From Epiperipatus broadwayi (lineage: Eukaryota; Onychophora; Udeonychophora; Euonychophora; Peripatidae), in contig JAQFVV010006293.1 in NCBI GenBank assembly GCA_028023455.1, forward strand, positions 1,749,844-1,813,843: DNA of 64,000 nucleotides. Direction: 5' to 3'. The position numbers were made by a program, and so were the translations under genes. A model generated the notes under the pieces. That model ran no database searches. It was given only the letters and a program-made list of their open reading frames with translations, and had not been told where the DNA came from. Shown piece by piece: positions 49,569-60,463 of this stretch (positions within the stretch are counted from its first letter, which is position 1; every line of letters begins with the position of its first letter).

Positions 49569-49679
49569 GCCAGGGTAGGTTCAGACACTAGATCTAAAAA
49601 TACCAATCCAAAGCCAAGCACTTATCTAAAAGTTATCTATTGAGTGGAAAATCTGAAATTTTCTGATATCTACATGTGA

Positions 49680-50513
49680 TATAGATATATTTATGTATAA
49701 TGTGTATTTATTTTACCTTAGATACTAGTGTAGTTGTTAGTAAGTAGATTCTATAGAATTGGATTATCATCTCTTAATTGCTCAATTGTAATTAAAAGTT
49801 ATGATGACTATTTATCTGATGGCAAAAAAATAGAATACAATGGACCCCCCACACATACAAACACATATAGCTTATAATAGCTCATGTTTTGTTGATAAAC
49901 TTTGATTATAATAGAATATTTCTTGCTTATTGAACTTCAAGTGTATAGTACTTTTCAACCTAGCACAAATATAACAAAGATGCTTCTTATATGTATAGTA
50001 TGCACATATAAATTAAGATTATAGAATAAATAAAATTTATTATTAAATAATAATATGAGAATTAATAATAAATTGAGGGGACCCATTTACATATATTTTA
50101 TTGAGCATGTGTTCACTAATTCGTTTTCCGAAATAATGATAAAAAAAATTAACTGCATTGCATTTTTATTTTTTAATTACTTCAGCTTCAAGCCGCCATA
50201 TTGAACTTTTTAAAATTATGGCCTGAGACACAATTTTCATAATAACTTCAGTTTTAATTATGTTAGAACAAAAACAATTACATTGCTAGAAACTAGAAAA
50301 ATTAAGAAAAACAATAAGCATAAAATAAATAGTGATAACTATATAAAAAATAAGGAAAAAAAAGAAATTTTCACATTCGAAATAATTATTATTTTATTGT
50401 TTGTTCATAATTTGGAAATTAACATTAACTAAAATTCAAAATTCATCTTCAGTGATAATTTCTTTCTATTCCTTACAAAATTATCTTTCTAAACATGTAT
50501 AATATGTCTTACC
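49680..50513. other. AT-rich sequence, no gene seen
   Basis: A slightly GC-richer island near 50185-50240 (gccgccatattgaac) is unassigned. Confidence 0.5.
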
Positions 50514-50608
50514 TGAGATAATCCATAGCTTCACAATCTCCAAACAAAGTCGGATATGACTTGTTCATTTCTATCTTGTACCCCAAATGTTCTAAATGTC
50601 AAAGGTGT
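50514..50608 (-). other. exon-like segment with strong splice sites
   Basis: On the minus strand a pyrimidine tract ending TCTTTTTCTTTATAG is followed by a ~95-nt GC-richer segment (ACACCTTTGACATTTAG at its start, GGATTATCTCAG at its end) and then GTAAGACATATT. Both splice sites are close to consensus. One frame is open for about 25 codons before a TGA; the others stop early. It may be an untranslated exon of the transcription unit suggested by the promoter-like segment at 51.5-51.87 kb. Confidence 0.4.
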
Positions 50609-51099
50609 CTATAAAGAAAAAGATTCATCCTAATAAAAGATACAAAAGAAATCATCATAGCAATTGGCTTCTTGTATGTCTAAAACTAGAAATTGTAGGC
50701 TACTTTCTATATCACTGATAAAATGAGTTTTATCTCTTCATTTTATATTTTTTGTGTGTACAATAGTGATGTTTATGTTCATTGTGATCACCAATGATGT
50801 TTATATTCTTTATGCAGTGCACAAGTGATGTTTATATTTTTTATGTACAGAAGTGATGCTATCTTGTTATATTTATTGTACCACAGATATAATTTATTTG
50901 CATATAGTCTATAGACTTGAAAATAATGTTATGAAACATATAGCAAAAGCAAAGCATGATCAAGCATAAACATAAACAAGAATCAGAATTGGATTATATG
51001 TTTGTGTATGCAATGTCTGTCTGTATACATTTGTTTATTAGTCTTATAACTCATTGCTTGTAAACCATATAATATAAACATAATTAATGGTTTTCAAAA

Positions 51100-51445
51100 A
51101 GTATACTTTTTGAAAATCATTATTTTTATAAAAATAAGAGGATTAGTGTACATAGAACTTTAGAAAATTACGATATGAATTATATACTAATAAGTTAATT
51201 ACGATATGAATTCTATATGAGTAAATATATAATTACAAACTAAATCACACTAATTTTTCGATAAATATGAATTCTATGTGAGCATAAATAAATGTATTAC
51301 AAACTACCTTTAGAAAATTATGATAAATATGAATTCTATACGACCATAAATATATAATTACACACACACCAATTTTTCGATAGATATGAATTGTATATGA
51401 GCATAAATAAATAAATATATAACTACAAATTAGCACACACTAATT
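51100..51445 (-). repeat. diverged tandem repeat, ~55-65-bp units
   Basis: The block 'gataaatatgaattctatatgagcataaata' followed by 'aattacaaactaa' recurs about five times with changes and small indels, from about 51170 to 51440. A 63-codon minus frame inside is a product of the repeat. Confidence 0.7.
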
Positions 51446-51514
51446 ACAAACTAAAATTAATAAAAAATATATTTTTTCAAAAAATTAAAAAAAAAAATTA
51501 AAAAATTTTACTTA

Positions 51515-51870
51515 CGAATAATTACGTTCTTAGTCTGTTGTAAGCCTTGTTTGAGAATAATACCGAAGAAAACTTCACTTGCAGCCGTAAAACATTTTAT
51601 GTCTTTTATCGTTTCGTGATAAGTACAAAAATTACCAAAAAAAAAAAAAATTAAATACTGTGGTTGATTAAAAAATTCGCCAAAAATCTAAATTTCGACC
51701 GATTTTTTTGAAATAAAGATCGTTTGAAAGCTAACATATATAGCTAAAAACGGCCATATTTTCTTCGACGTCATCATTATACTTTTTACGTCAGCAAAGA
51801 AAGAAAATAGCACATCATCAAATGAGCACCGAAGGGCGCAAATGACGCCGACAAACCGGAAGTAGTTAAA
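51515..51870 (-). promoter_or_regulatory. promoter- and first-exon-like segment
   Basis: A CpG-containing, GC-richer island carries recognised factor motifs: an ETS-type ACCGGAAGT (51855-51863), CRE-like GACGTCAT (51777-51784) and ACGTCA (51789-51794). Reading on the minus strand, about 200 nt further is a donor ATTATTC/GTAAGTAAAA (near 51515). A CRE plus ETS cluster upstream of a donor is typical of a broadly active animal promoter with a non-coding first exon; the exon-like segment at 50514-50608 lies downstream on the same strand. It could equally be the 5' end of a DNA transposon. Confidence 0.35.
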
Positions 51871-52229
51871 ATAAAGAAAATAGCAAAATGTCTTACTTTT
51901 GTTACTATTAAATATGCTCTGGACAATTTTTTTCTCTTATAGGAACTTAATAGTTATAATTTGTTATCAAGAAATTAGAACCTCTTTTAAATGTTTGATG
52001 ATGCTTTTAAGTCAGTATTAACTTTTAGCATGTTCTAAAATTTTGTAAAACGTTTAGCATTAGGCTTAGAAAACATTTTATTATGCAATATATTGTATAT
52101 TAAATTTGGAAAGTATAATAAAGGAAGAATAAAAAATATATGCTTTCAACATAAACTGAAGAAATAATTATTAAGAAATACCGCACATGGCACTTTGAGA
52201 TGTATAGTAAAATATATGGTAGTTGAGTA

Positions 52230-52412
52230 TTAACTAAGCTATGATGTACTACACCCGAAGGCATACTGCTCAAATCTTACGATTTTCAAGATAACGTCTC
52301 CTAGTGATCTCCGAACAAACGTAATCGATAAAATTTGCCCGCAGATCACATGGAGAGTCACTGAGAAGATCATAAGATTATAGTATGCCTTCGGAGCAGT
52401 ACGTCATATCAT
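52230..52412. mobile_element. palindromic MITE at the left end of the TIR element
   Basis: Arms starting ttaactaagctatgatgtac and, on the opposite side, ending gtacgtcatatcatagttaa mirror each other through 'gaaggcatact', 'aatctta' and 'atcgataaaattt'. The terminal sequence is the same as that at 54030-54057, so three related ends occur, two facing each other here. Confidence 0.7.
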
Positions 52413-52414
52413 AG

Positions 52415-53830
52415 TTAATAATCAAAAATCAAGAATCAAAAAACATTCGAATTATTACTGATATAAAATAATCAAAAAGCATTAAAATTATTAACGATAT
52501 TCAATAATCCAAAATCAGTATTTTCACTGATATTTTAATAATCAAACAAAAATCAAAAAGCATTCAAATTATTAACGATATTTAATAATCTGAAATCAGT
52601 ATTTTCAATGATATTTTGGTCTATTTTAATAATCAAACAAAAATGGGAGAAATTGTTCCAAAATAAATCGAAAATCATTAGAATTATAAACGATATTTAA
52701 TAATCCAAAATCATCATTTTCAATGAAAATGTAGTAAAATGTAAATATTTAAGAATCAAAAAACATTACAATTATTAATAATCAAGATAATCAAACAAAA
52801 AGTGGGAGAAATTGTTCTTTAAAAAAAAAGGAAAATCATTACAATTATAAACGATATTTAATAATCCAAAATCATCATTTTCAATAAAAATGTAGTAAAA
52901 TGTAAATATTTAAGAATCAAAAAGCATTAGAATTATTAACGATATAAAATAATCCAAAAGCATTAAAATTATTAAGGAGATAAAATAATTGAAAATCAGT
53001 TTTTTCAATGATATTTTAATAAACAAAAGAAGTAATAGTTAAACCCAAATTCATTATTTACAAGTAATTGCCTTTAAAAAAGGTAAAATGGCTGAATTTG
53101 ACAAGCAATTTTTACCCGTACTGTTTTCAGACAATAATGATAAGCAATATTTAAGTAATCAACAAACAAAAGCAAGGAATAGGTAAAAAATCATATTTTT
53201 TTGGGGGGAGGATGTTATTTAACAAACCCAAATTGATTACATTAAAAAAAAAAAAGTGGGAAAAATAGTTCTGAAATATTTACTACACGGAATAGTCTTT
53301 CATAATTGCTGCGATACTCAACAAGATAAAATGGCGGATTTTACAATGAATTTTTAGCCGTAGTTTTCAGAATATAATTATAAGCCATATATAAGTAATC
53401 GAAACAAGGTAAAATCATTTTCTTTTTTTTTGGGGGGTGGTATTTAACAAAAAAACCAAAAAAGAAATTGTTCTAAAAATTTAAAGTACAAACAATTTCC
53501 TTTCTGAGCTACTTATTAATAATCAAGAATCAAAAAGCATTCGAATTATTAACGATATAAAATAATCAAAAAGCATTAAAATTATTAACGATATTTAATA
53601 ATCAAAAATCAGTATTTTCAATGATATTTTAATAATCAAACAAAAATGGGAGAAATAGTTCTAAAAAAAAATGGAAAATCATTACATTTATAAATGATAT
53701 TTAATAATCCAAAATCATTATTTTCAATAAAAATGTAGTAAAATGTAAATATTTAAGACTCAAAAAGCATTAGAATTATTAACGATATAAAAAAATCAAA
53801 AAGCAGAAAATTAGCAATAAATTCAAAAAA
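52415..53830 (+). repeat. AT-rich minisatellite-like array
   Basis: Blocks 'aaaaagcattaaaattattaacgatat', 'taataatccaaaatca', 'tcagtattttcaatgatattttaataatcaaac' and 'aaaaatgggagaaat.gttc' recur many times from 52420 to 52970 and again from 53510 to 53820. A copy interrupted by 53000-53500 carries two similar segments of its own, including 'aaaatggc.ga.ttt' and 'tttttggggggnngg'. Non-coding. Confidence 0.75.
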
Positions 53831-54060
53831 TTATTAAGCAAAAAAAAAACAACAACACCTCTTTCTTGAAATAAAACAGCAGGTAAAAGACAGATATTTA
53901 CCACAATTCACCACAGTATTCTAAAATCTCAAAAACACCTTGACCACTTCTATCAATTAGTCATGCCAATGTTTCAGTTGCCATGACATTGTTTTGGTTC
54001 ATCGTCAATCATATCTACCGGCTGCTTGTGTAGAACGTCATAGCTTAGTTAATACTCAAA

Positions 54061-54790
54061 TTAATTTTTTTTTTAAAAAAAGTGATTGTGTGCAGTGCTC
54101 AGAGTCAGAAAAATTGTTGCCCATACATTTTAAGATATATTAAATTTACAAATTATAATGGGTTTTTTTGTTTACTTACATTTTTGTTTGTTGTTTGTTT
54201 GCATTTTTTGTTAGATAGTGTATAACTGAATTATTGTACTTTTATTACAGTATCATTAGTGGCTTTCATTGTATTATAAATACTGATATTATAATTAATT
54301 TGTTGTTTATATTATAATTATTTTTTGATAAACTGTAGATATCTGGTTGAAAAAAACCAAGTTAGATTTTACAGCAAAATTAATTATAATAAATAAAATA
54401 TATATTTATGCATCTTTTTATAAATTAGTTCTCATACTAAAATTAAGAAGATATTTGTTATTATTGTTGTCCATCAAGGTTTATTTCTTGTTATTAGCAT
54501 TGTCACTCATTAATAGTTGTAATTCTCTTCACTGATTTATAAATGTTTTTTCTTTGAATGGCCAATTACAATCCGGAAAATCTACTCATCAGAGAAACTA
54601 TACTAAAATATAGGCTTATAATGCTGTAATTATTAAATGCTTGGACAACCTCCATATATGTTTTGGATAATCTCTTATAATCTGCAGTAAACTATATATA
54701 ACAAGCCAACAATTATTTTATTTACTTATTATATTAATAAAAATATAATTTTAATTAAATATATAATCATAATATATTATTGCTTAATTT
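54061..54790. other. AT-rich sequence, no gene seen
   Basis: A short 62-codon frame (54347-54535) is Leu/Ile/Lys-rich and motif-free. Confidence 0.55.
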
Positions 54791-54794
54791 ATTT

Positions 54795-54850
54795 GAAATA
54801 CTCCAAAAACTTGAGCTGAGTCAAGCTACTATGAAAAGGTATAAAGATAC
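54795..54850 (-). repeat. Penelope-element terminal repeat, minus copy
   Basis: 'gaaatactccaaaaacttga', 'gctgagtcaagcta' and 'atgaaaaggt' are the reverse complement of the segments at 56418-56494 and 59120-59205. Terminal repeats in direct and inverted positions are characteristic of PLE pseudo-LTRs. Confidence 0.6.
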
Positions 54851-54879
54851 GTACAATAAAACAATAGCACTAAGCCAGC

Positions 54880-54899
54880 TTTCAGAAAATTCTCACCAG
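54880..54899 (-). ncRNA. possible hammerhead-like core in the PLE 3' region
   Basis: On the minus strand CUGGUGA (one change from CUGANGA), a short U-rich stem II region, then GAAA followed by GCUGGCUU. The counterpart at 59061-59085 has CUGAUGA intact but CAAA in place of GAAA, so each copy keeps the half that the other has lost. Stem I pairing is poor in both. Suggestive only. Confidence 0.35.
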
Positions 54900-54984
54900 A
54901 ATCTAACAGGATGAATATATAAAGGTTAGAAAATATGCAAATTATTGTGGAGAGAAATGTGAATTTATAAATTTCAGACATTCC

Positions 54985-56400
54985 CTTTTTTTTTTGATAG
55001 AGGACCGCAATATTCTTTTTTGTTGATTGAATGCAAGTTCATTGCAATAATTCATGTTTCCTTAAATTTTCTATCTTGATCATCCCGCTCTGTGAGATGG
55101 TCTTGATATTAGGAGGAAGGAGACATATCCCATAGCAAGCTCATGATCAAGAAAAATTGATTTATGTTCACAGTTTTCTTTTGCCTTTTTATAAATGTAG
55201 GTGTGCCGAGTGACTCCCATAGATCTATTGGCTCAAGATTCTTTATAGTATATTACATTGCAAGGTGAGGAAAAGCATGAAATTTTGTAAACTATTTGGA
55301 TAGCATGTTCGAATGAAGTTTTGTCTTTGATGTTGTTAAGCAGATTGTTATGAGAAGAAGATGGTGATCTAAAAGTTACTCGAACAGTATCTGCGCAAAT
55401 TTTCCGATGTCTTGCTGAAATATTAGGAATATGAGGGGAGCTAATCCATGGCTTGGATGGATTGTCATTGTTAAGAGCTTTGTTAATATTCACATAATTT
55501 TTTTCCTATATTAATTAATGTAGAATGATTGTAGCCAATATCCATAAGATCTTTAATGTATTCTTCGGTGTTAGATTTTCTATCAGCCTCATATTCACAC
55601 AGTTTTTTGTTTCTGTGTAAAAATCCTTTAGCCCTGCCATTTTGTGAATGTTAGATTTGGGGTGGATGACTCCTCTGACTTGAATTGGTTTCATGATTAT
55701 TTTATAGTCAAGTGTAGATTTGTTTCTTTGAATGTGTAAATCCAAAAAAAAAATATGCCTTGATATTTATCTTCCACTTCTACAGTCCATTCAAGCAGCG
55801 ATTCTTTATTAAGTTTTGCAAAAATGTTAATAATTTTGTTTTTAGCCACACATATAAATTCATCATCTATCTATCTAACGTATGTGTCATTTTTGCAGAA
55901 TCTAATTATTTAGGAAGTATTATGTTTTGAATTTAGAAAGTACCAAACTGCTGATGATTCCACTAATCAAAAGCCCCATGGGTCATCCCCACATCATTTT
56001 ATAATACTTACTCTTAGTGCAAGCTATTATTTCATTGTCAGTCCACCTCAAGAATGAAATCTTTTATATGGTGGTTGTAGTTATTTTGATGCTAGATTTC
56101 TTGAATGCATGCAATGGAAATGTCTTTAGGAACCAAGCCATCAAGCTTATTTATATCTAAAGAGGCTAGAGTATGGTGGTAATTAATTTTTATGTCTAAT
56201 GTTTTCAACACACTTGATTGAATGAAGGACAAACCCAATGACATTGATTAACCAGTCGACTTAATTTAGTAGCTTTAAAATAATAAGCTCTAGTAAAATC
56301 TATCATTAGTCTTAATGGAAAGCCCTCTTTATGAAGCTTAATGTTTCAAACAAAAGAGGCAGTATTGCTGATGATGGATAACATAGCAAAATACTCAGCA
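54985..56400 (-). pseudogene. Penelope-like element, RT plus GIY-YIG, minus copy
   Basis: PLEs encode a reverse transcriptase followed by a GIY-YIG endonuclease in one ORF. On the minus strand the RT comes first (about 56400-55760): a palm motif reads R-stop-IDDEFICVA near 55873, where the Tyr of YIDD is a stop. HPKSNIHKMAGLK and NMRLIENLTPKNTLK follow (55515-55745), then NPSKPWISSPHIPNIS (about 55430) and the GIY-YIG core QIVYKISC...CNVIYYKES (about 55240-55300), and DHELAMGYVS (about 55140). Numerous stops and frameshifts. It faces the plus copy at 57-59 kb, forming a large inverted pair. Confidence 0.8.
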
Positions 56401-56417
56401 CATATCTATCTTTAAAC

Positions 56418-56494
56418 CTTTTCATAATAGCTTGACTCGCTCAAGTTTTTGGTGTATTTCATTAGTATATGAAAAGATAATAACATTGGATGAT
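56418..56494 (+). repeat. Penelope-element terminal repeat, plus copy
   Basis: 'ccttttcataatagcttgac', 'tcaagtttttggtgtatttc' and 'attagtatatgaaa' match the end of the plus PLE at 59120-59205. It lies between the two divergent PLE copies. Confidence 0.6.
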
Positions 56495-56900
56495 TATGCT
56501 TTTACATAGCTATGGACGCACATCAATTATTGAAGAGGGTGTTTAAAATGAATAAATCAATTGCTGTGAAACAGGAAAATCCTATTTCTAAAATTATGTT
56601 TGGCTGCAAGATTTTTCCTAATTGCTGTAATCTGTGGATCAACCCCAATATTTATAATCGGGAGAAAATGATTCTGAATTTAAAAGTAGTTTTACTTTGC
56701 AACATAATCAAGGCATGCATTGCAAATTTCAAAATAGAGATGTAGATTAAAATGTATGGAAAACAATTTTAAAACCCCTATTCAAGTAGTAAATCACAGC
56801 AGAATTATCACACTTAAACTTTAAGGTTAAATATGACAGCAGATTAAAATTCCTCGCTATGAAACAAGATATAACCTATGCTGCAATAAGTTTAACAACT
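56495..56900. other. unassigned spacer between PLE copies
   Basis: A 77-codon frame (56512-56745) has a mixed composition with several Cys (CKIFPNCCNLW), but I recognise no domain. It may be the N-terminal PLE region of the plus copy or unrelated. Confidence 0.3.
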
Positions 56901-59010
56901 CAGTGAATGTATCAGCTGTCATGCCCTCTGAACCAATCAGCAACATCCTTAAATTGGTCTCTAAATTTATTGATAGGCTGTGGAACTAGCTGCAGATGGA
57001 AGTAATCATGGACTTTGAAGCAAATTTTGAACACTTGATAGCTAAAGAGAAAATTATAAGAGAACCATTAGATTTCTCAATTTGCATAATTTTAATAAAA
57101 CAAATATCAATTGAGCTGGAAAGATAGTGGAAGTCAAACAATATGTAGGAAAGAAGACAAGGGCAACAGACTAGTCCTTGTAAATAGTGATGATTTCAAT
57201 TTAAAAATAAATACATTAATCGCAAACTTAAAATTCATAAACATCATATTATGCTAAAACATGTAAAGTTAAATTCATCTCCACTGTTTTGTGCAGATTC
57301 TGCAACAAGACTTATACACATACTGAGTATTTTGCTATGTATCCATCATCAGCAATACCACCTCATTTGTTTGCAAACATTAGCTTTTTAAAGAAGGCCT
57401 TTCATTAAGACTAACGGTAGATTTTGTTTGAGCTTATTTTAAAGCTACTAAATTAATAGCTGACTGGTTAATCAATGACTTTGGGTTTGGTCCTTGTTCA
57501 ATCAAGTCTTTATACGTATAAGTGTGTGGAAAAAAATTAGACATAAAAATTAATGACCAGCATATTATTGCCCTTTGGATATAAAAGAGCTTTATGGTTC
57601 AGTGTCTAGAGACATTTCCATTGCATGCATTCAAAAAATCCTGTAGCAAAATAACTACAACCAGCAGAGGAAAGATTCCATTCTTGGGGTATTGAGGTGG
57701 ATTAACAACAAAATAATAGCTAAGGGGAAGTATTATAAAATGTTGTGGGGATGACCCTTGGGACTTTCAATCAGCAGAATCATCAGCAATTTAATACTCA
57801 CTAAATTTGAAAACATAATTTTTTCTAAATATTTAGTCTACAATAAATGATATTTACATTAGATACATAGATGACATATTTATATGTGCAGCAAAGACAA
57901 TATTAATAACATTCTTGCAGAACTTAATAAAGAATCTCCGCTTGGATGGAACGTGGAAGTAGAAGATAAATATCAAGGCATAAATTTTTGGATTTACACA
58001 TTCAAAGAAACAAATCTAAACTTGATTATAAAATGATTGTGAAACCAATTCAAATTAGAAGAGTCATCCACCCCAAATCTAATATTTCATTCAAACATAA
58101 AATGGCAGGACTAAAGGGATTTTTATACAGAAACAAAAAACTATAAATATGAGGACAATAGAAAATCTAATATTGAAGATACATTAAAGATCTTATGGAC
58201 ATTGGCTACAATTATTCTACGTGAATTAATATAAACAAAGGGAGTAAATCACATTTTCCCAGGTTCATAATTTAAAATCATTCTAAATGTTGAAAAAAGA
58301 ATCAAGAATAAAATTAATTCTATTCGTGATTCTTTGTTCAACATTTAGAGTGCTTTTAAGTCATAGCCTGAGGGAGGATGATTTACTCTCTTTGTTTGCA
58401 TATTCATTGATCTTTGTTTAATTTGAAGATTAATTAATTAGTAAAAAAAATTATATGAATGTTAACAATGCCTCTAGCAATGACAATTCACCCAAGCCAT
58501 GGATTAGCTTCCCTTACATTCCTAATATTTCAATAAAACTTCTTAAAATTTGCACTGATACTGTTTGGGTAGCTTTTAGATCACCTCCTAACAATCTGCT
58601 TAACTATACCAAAAACAAAACTTCATCCAGACATGCTCCCCAAATAGTTTACAAACTTTCATGTTCTTCCTCAGCTTGCAGTGTGGTGTACTATGAGGAA
58701 TCTCAAATCAAAACCATAAACATAAGTCAATTGTACTATGAGGAATCTCAAATCAAAACCATAAACATAAGTCAATTTTTCTGGATCATGAGCTTGCTAT
58801 GGGGCATGTCTTTCACCCCTCCAACATCCAGATCATCTGGACAGAGAGGGATGACTGAGAAAAAAAATTCAAGGAGGCATGTGTTATAGCAAGGGACCCA
58901 CATTTAATCACCAGGAAAGAATCTTGCATTCCTCTATTAAAAAAATGTTAACATTTGACATTTATAAGTTTACATTTCTCTCTAAAATAACTTGTATATT
59001 TTCTAACCTT
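56900..59010 (+). pseudogene. Penelope-like element, RT plus GIY-YIG, plus copy
   Basis: Pieces in order: DIKELYGSVSRDISIACI (about 57580, RT motif A region), LGLSISRIISNLILTKFE (about 57765) and RYIDDIFICA with the catalytic YIDD at 57864-57875. Next come ELNKESPLGWNVEVEDKYQG (about 57925), RRVIHPKSN-like and HKMAGLKG (about 58060-58110). The GIY-YIG half is 58455-58889: NSPKPWISFPYIPNIS, then QIVYKLSCSSSACSVVYYEE with the VVYY signature. A 36-bp segment (tactatgaggaatctcaaat...) is duplicated at about 58689 and 58735, pushing the frame on. Stops and frameshifts throughout; no intact ORF. Compared with the minus copy it retains a better RT catalytic box. Confidence 0.85.
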
Positions 59011-59205
59011 TATATATTCATCCTGTTAACAGTGTAGTTCATTCCTTCTACACTATGATTCTGATGAGAATTCTCCAAAAGCTGGCTTAGTGCTATTAAA
59101 TTTTATTGTACATAACTTTATACCTTGTCATAGTAGATGGACTCAGCTCAAGTTTTTAAAGTATTTCATTAGTATATGAAAGGAGATTATTAACATTGAA
59201 TAATT
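59011..59205 (+). repeat. 3' end of the plus PLE with terminal repeat and hammerhead-like core
   Basis: 'ctttatatattcatcctgtta', 'gctggcttagtgctatt', 'agctcaagttttt' and 'gtatttcattagtatatgaa' match the minus copy at 54795-54945. CUGAUGA at 59061-59067 is followed by a self-complementary GAAUUCUC and CAAA. Confidence 0.55.
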
Positions 59206-59606
59206 AATTTGAGTGTTTTTAAAAGTAGTTAAACATTTCTTATTTGAAAACAAAAATCTAATCACTTTTCAAATTTGATATTCTTTTAGTCATTATTTTA
59301 TAAAGGTAAATATAAATTATGAGCTTAATATCTATAATAGTATAACACTTTCTTCATCAGTGATTATGTCCCACTATTGGAATGGATGTATGAAGCAAAT
59401 GAAATAGTTATAGAATTTAAATATATATATATATATATAATATAAAGTCAGATGTTACATGACATATATATAGCTTGCATTTACAAATATGTAAAATTAA
59501 GAGTGTGCTAATAACCTCTAAATGAGCTTTTTTTAAAAAAAATTTTCAGGATAAATGCTACTACAAAAGAAGACATTCAAATCATCTTTAACTAGGATCG
59601 CCCCCA

Positions 59607-59647
59607 TCTCCAGACTGGTTTCGAGCTACGGCTCTCTTCAGTGAGGA
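59607..59647 (-). ncRNA. type I hammerhead ribozyme motif, core intact
   Basis: Minus strand: stem I strand UCCUCA (59647-59642), core CUGAAGA (59641-59635), stem II GAGC / CGUA / GCUC with 4 Watson-Crick pairs (59634-59623), core GAAA (59622-59619), minimal stem III C / CA / G, cleavage triplet GUC (59615-59613), and stem I strand UGGAGA pairing at 5 of 6 positions. All core bases are present. Only the single stem I mismatch separates it from a canonical motif. Confidence 0.75.
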
Positions 59648-59900
59648 GCTAGGATACCAGATTCAAAAAACCAACTCAAACTAAGCATTTATCTAATGGT
59701 TAACTGTCGAGAAGAAGATCTGAAACTTTTAGACATCTTCATGTCTTTAAAATCAGCTTTCCAACTAAAAAAATTATATGGGCCTGAACTTAATTCAGAT
59801 TCTCCATATATTAATAGGCTTAGACATTTAATTTAGCCAAATCCCCAACTGCAAAGTAATAATAGTAATAATGTAAAGTCAGATGATACATGACACACAT

Positions 59901-59931
<31 letters not shown>

Positions 59932-60096
59932 GCTTGCATTTACAAATATGTAAAATTAAAAGTGTGGTAATAAGCTCTAAACAAGCTTTTTAAATTTTTT
60001 TTATGATAAATGCTATTACAAGAAAAGGCATTCAAATCATTTTTATCTAGGATTGTTCCCACTCCCAGACTGGTTTTGAAGCTATGGTGATCTAGC

Positions 60097-60137
60097 TCCT
60101 CACTGAAAAGAGCCATAGCTCAAAATCGGTCTGGGAT
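60097..60137 (+). ncRNA. decayed hammerhead motif
   Basis: Stem I strand UCCUCA, CUGAAAA (core G8 changed to A), stem II GAGC / CAUA / GCUC intact (60110-60121), AAAA in place of GAAA, then GUC at 60129-60131 followed by UGGGAU. Both core changes are G to A transitions, as expected of CpG-independent decay. Inactive. Confidence 0.6.
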
Positions 60138-60463
60138 TTGGAGCAATCCTAGATAAAGATGATTTGAATGCCTTCTCTTGTAGTAGCATTTATCATAAAA
60201 AAAAAAAATTAAAAAAAGTTTATTTAGAGCTTATTAGGATGCTCTTAATTTTACATATTTGTAAATGCAAGCTATATATACAAAATACATATTTTGCGGG
60301 TTCATCCGTGTTAAAAACTTTTAATATTAATATACTGACGTTTTGACTTGGTCACACAAGCCATCCACAGAGTTATAAAAGGTAGAAAGATGGTTGTAGA
60401 GGCGCTACAATCACTGATATGAATAAAATGTTAAAATTCCACCAATAGCAAAAAATGTTAAAT

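Larger units (their letters stand above)
48953..49678 (-). mobile_element. retrozyme-like direct repeat, two hammerhead-bearing units
   Basis: Copy 1 starts at 48953 and copy 2 at 49374 (period 421 bp); copy 2 stops at about 49678 after ~305 bp. They are over 90% alike. Each carries a type I hammerhead motif on the minus strand, with predicted cleavage sites 424 nt apart. The rest of the unit ('gccaagcactta', 'ctgaaactttcagacatcta', 'atatgggcctga', 'catatatta') is shared with the repeats at 59.6-59.85 and 60.66-60.83 kb. No coding frame. Non-coding direct repeats with a hammerhead in each copy are the layout of retrozymes, small elements whose RNA is cut at both ribozymes and circularised. 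Confidence 0.7.
52222..54060. mobile_element. TIR element of ~1.8 kb with AT-rich satellite interior
   Basis: The left end TTGAGTATTAACTAAGCTAT (from about 52222) is the reverse complement of the right end (54030-54057, atagcttagttaatactcaa), continuing to GAYGTWCTACAC on both sides. Between them lies a palindromic unit and about 1.4 kb of minisatellite-like repeats. No transposase is present. The family is not identified. Confidence 0.6.

Noticed and set aside
51170-51440. CRISPR-like array
   Set aside because: Units are diverged, AT-rich and contiguous without unique equal-length spacers, and the window is eukaryotic; it is a degenerate minisatellite.
59340-59375. CACTGATGAAGAAAG on the minus strand as another hammerhead
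   Set aside because: The CUGAUGA block is present but no stem II or properly placed GAAA and cleavage triplet can be drawn.
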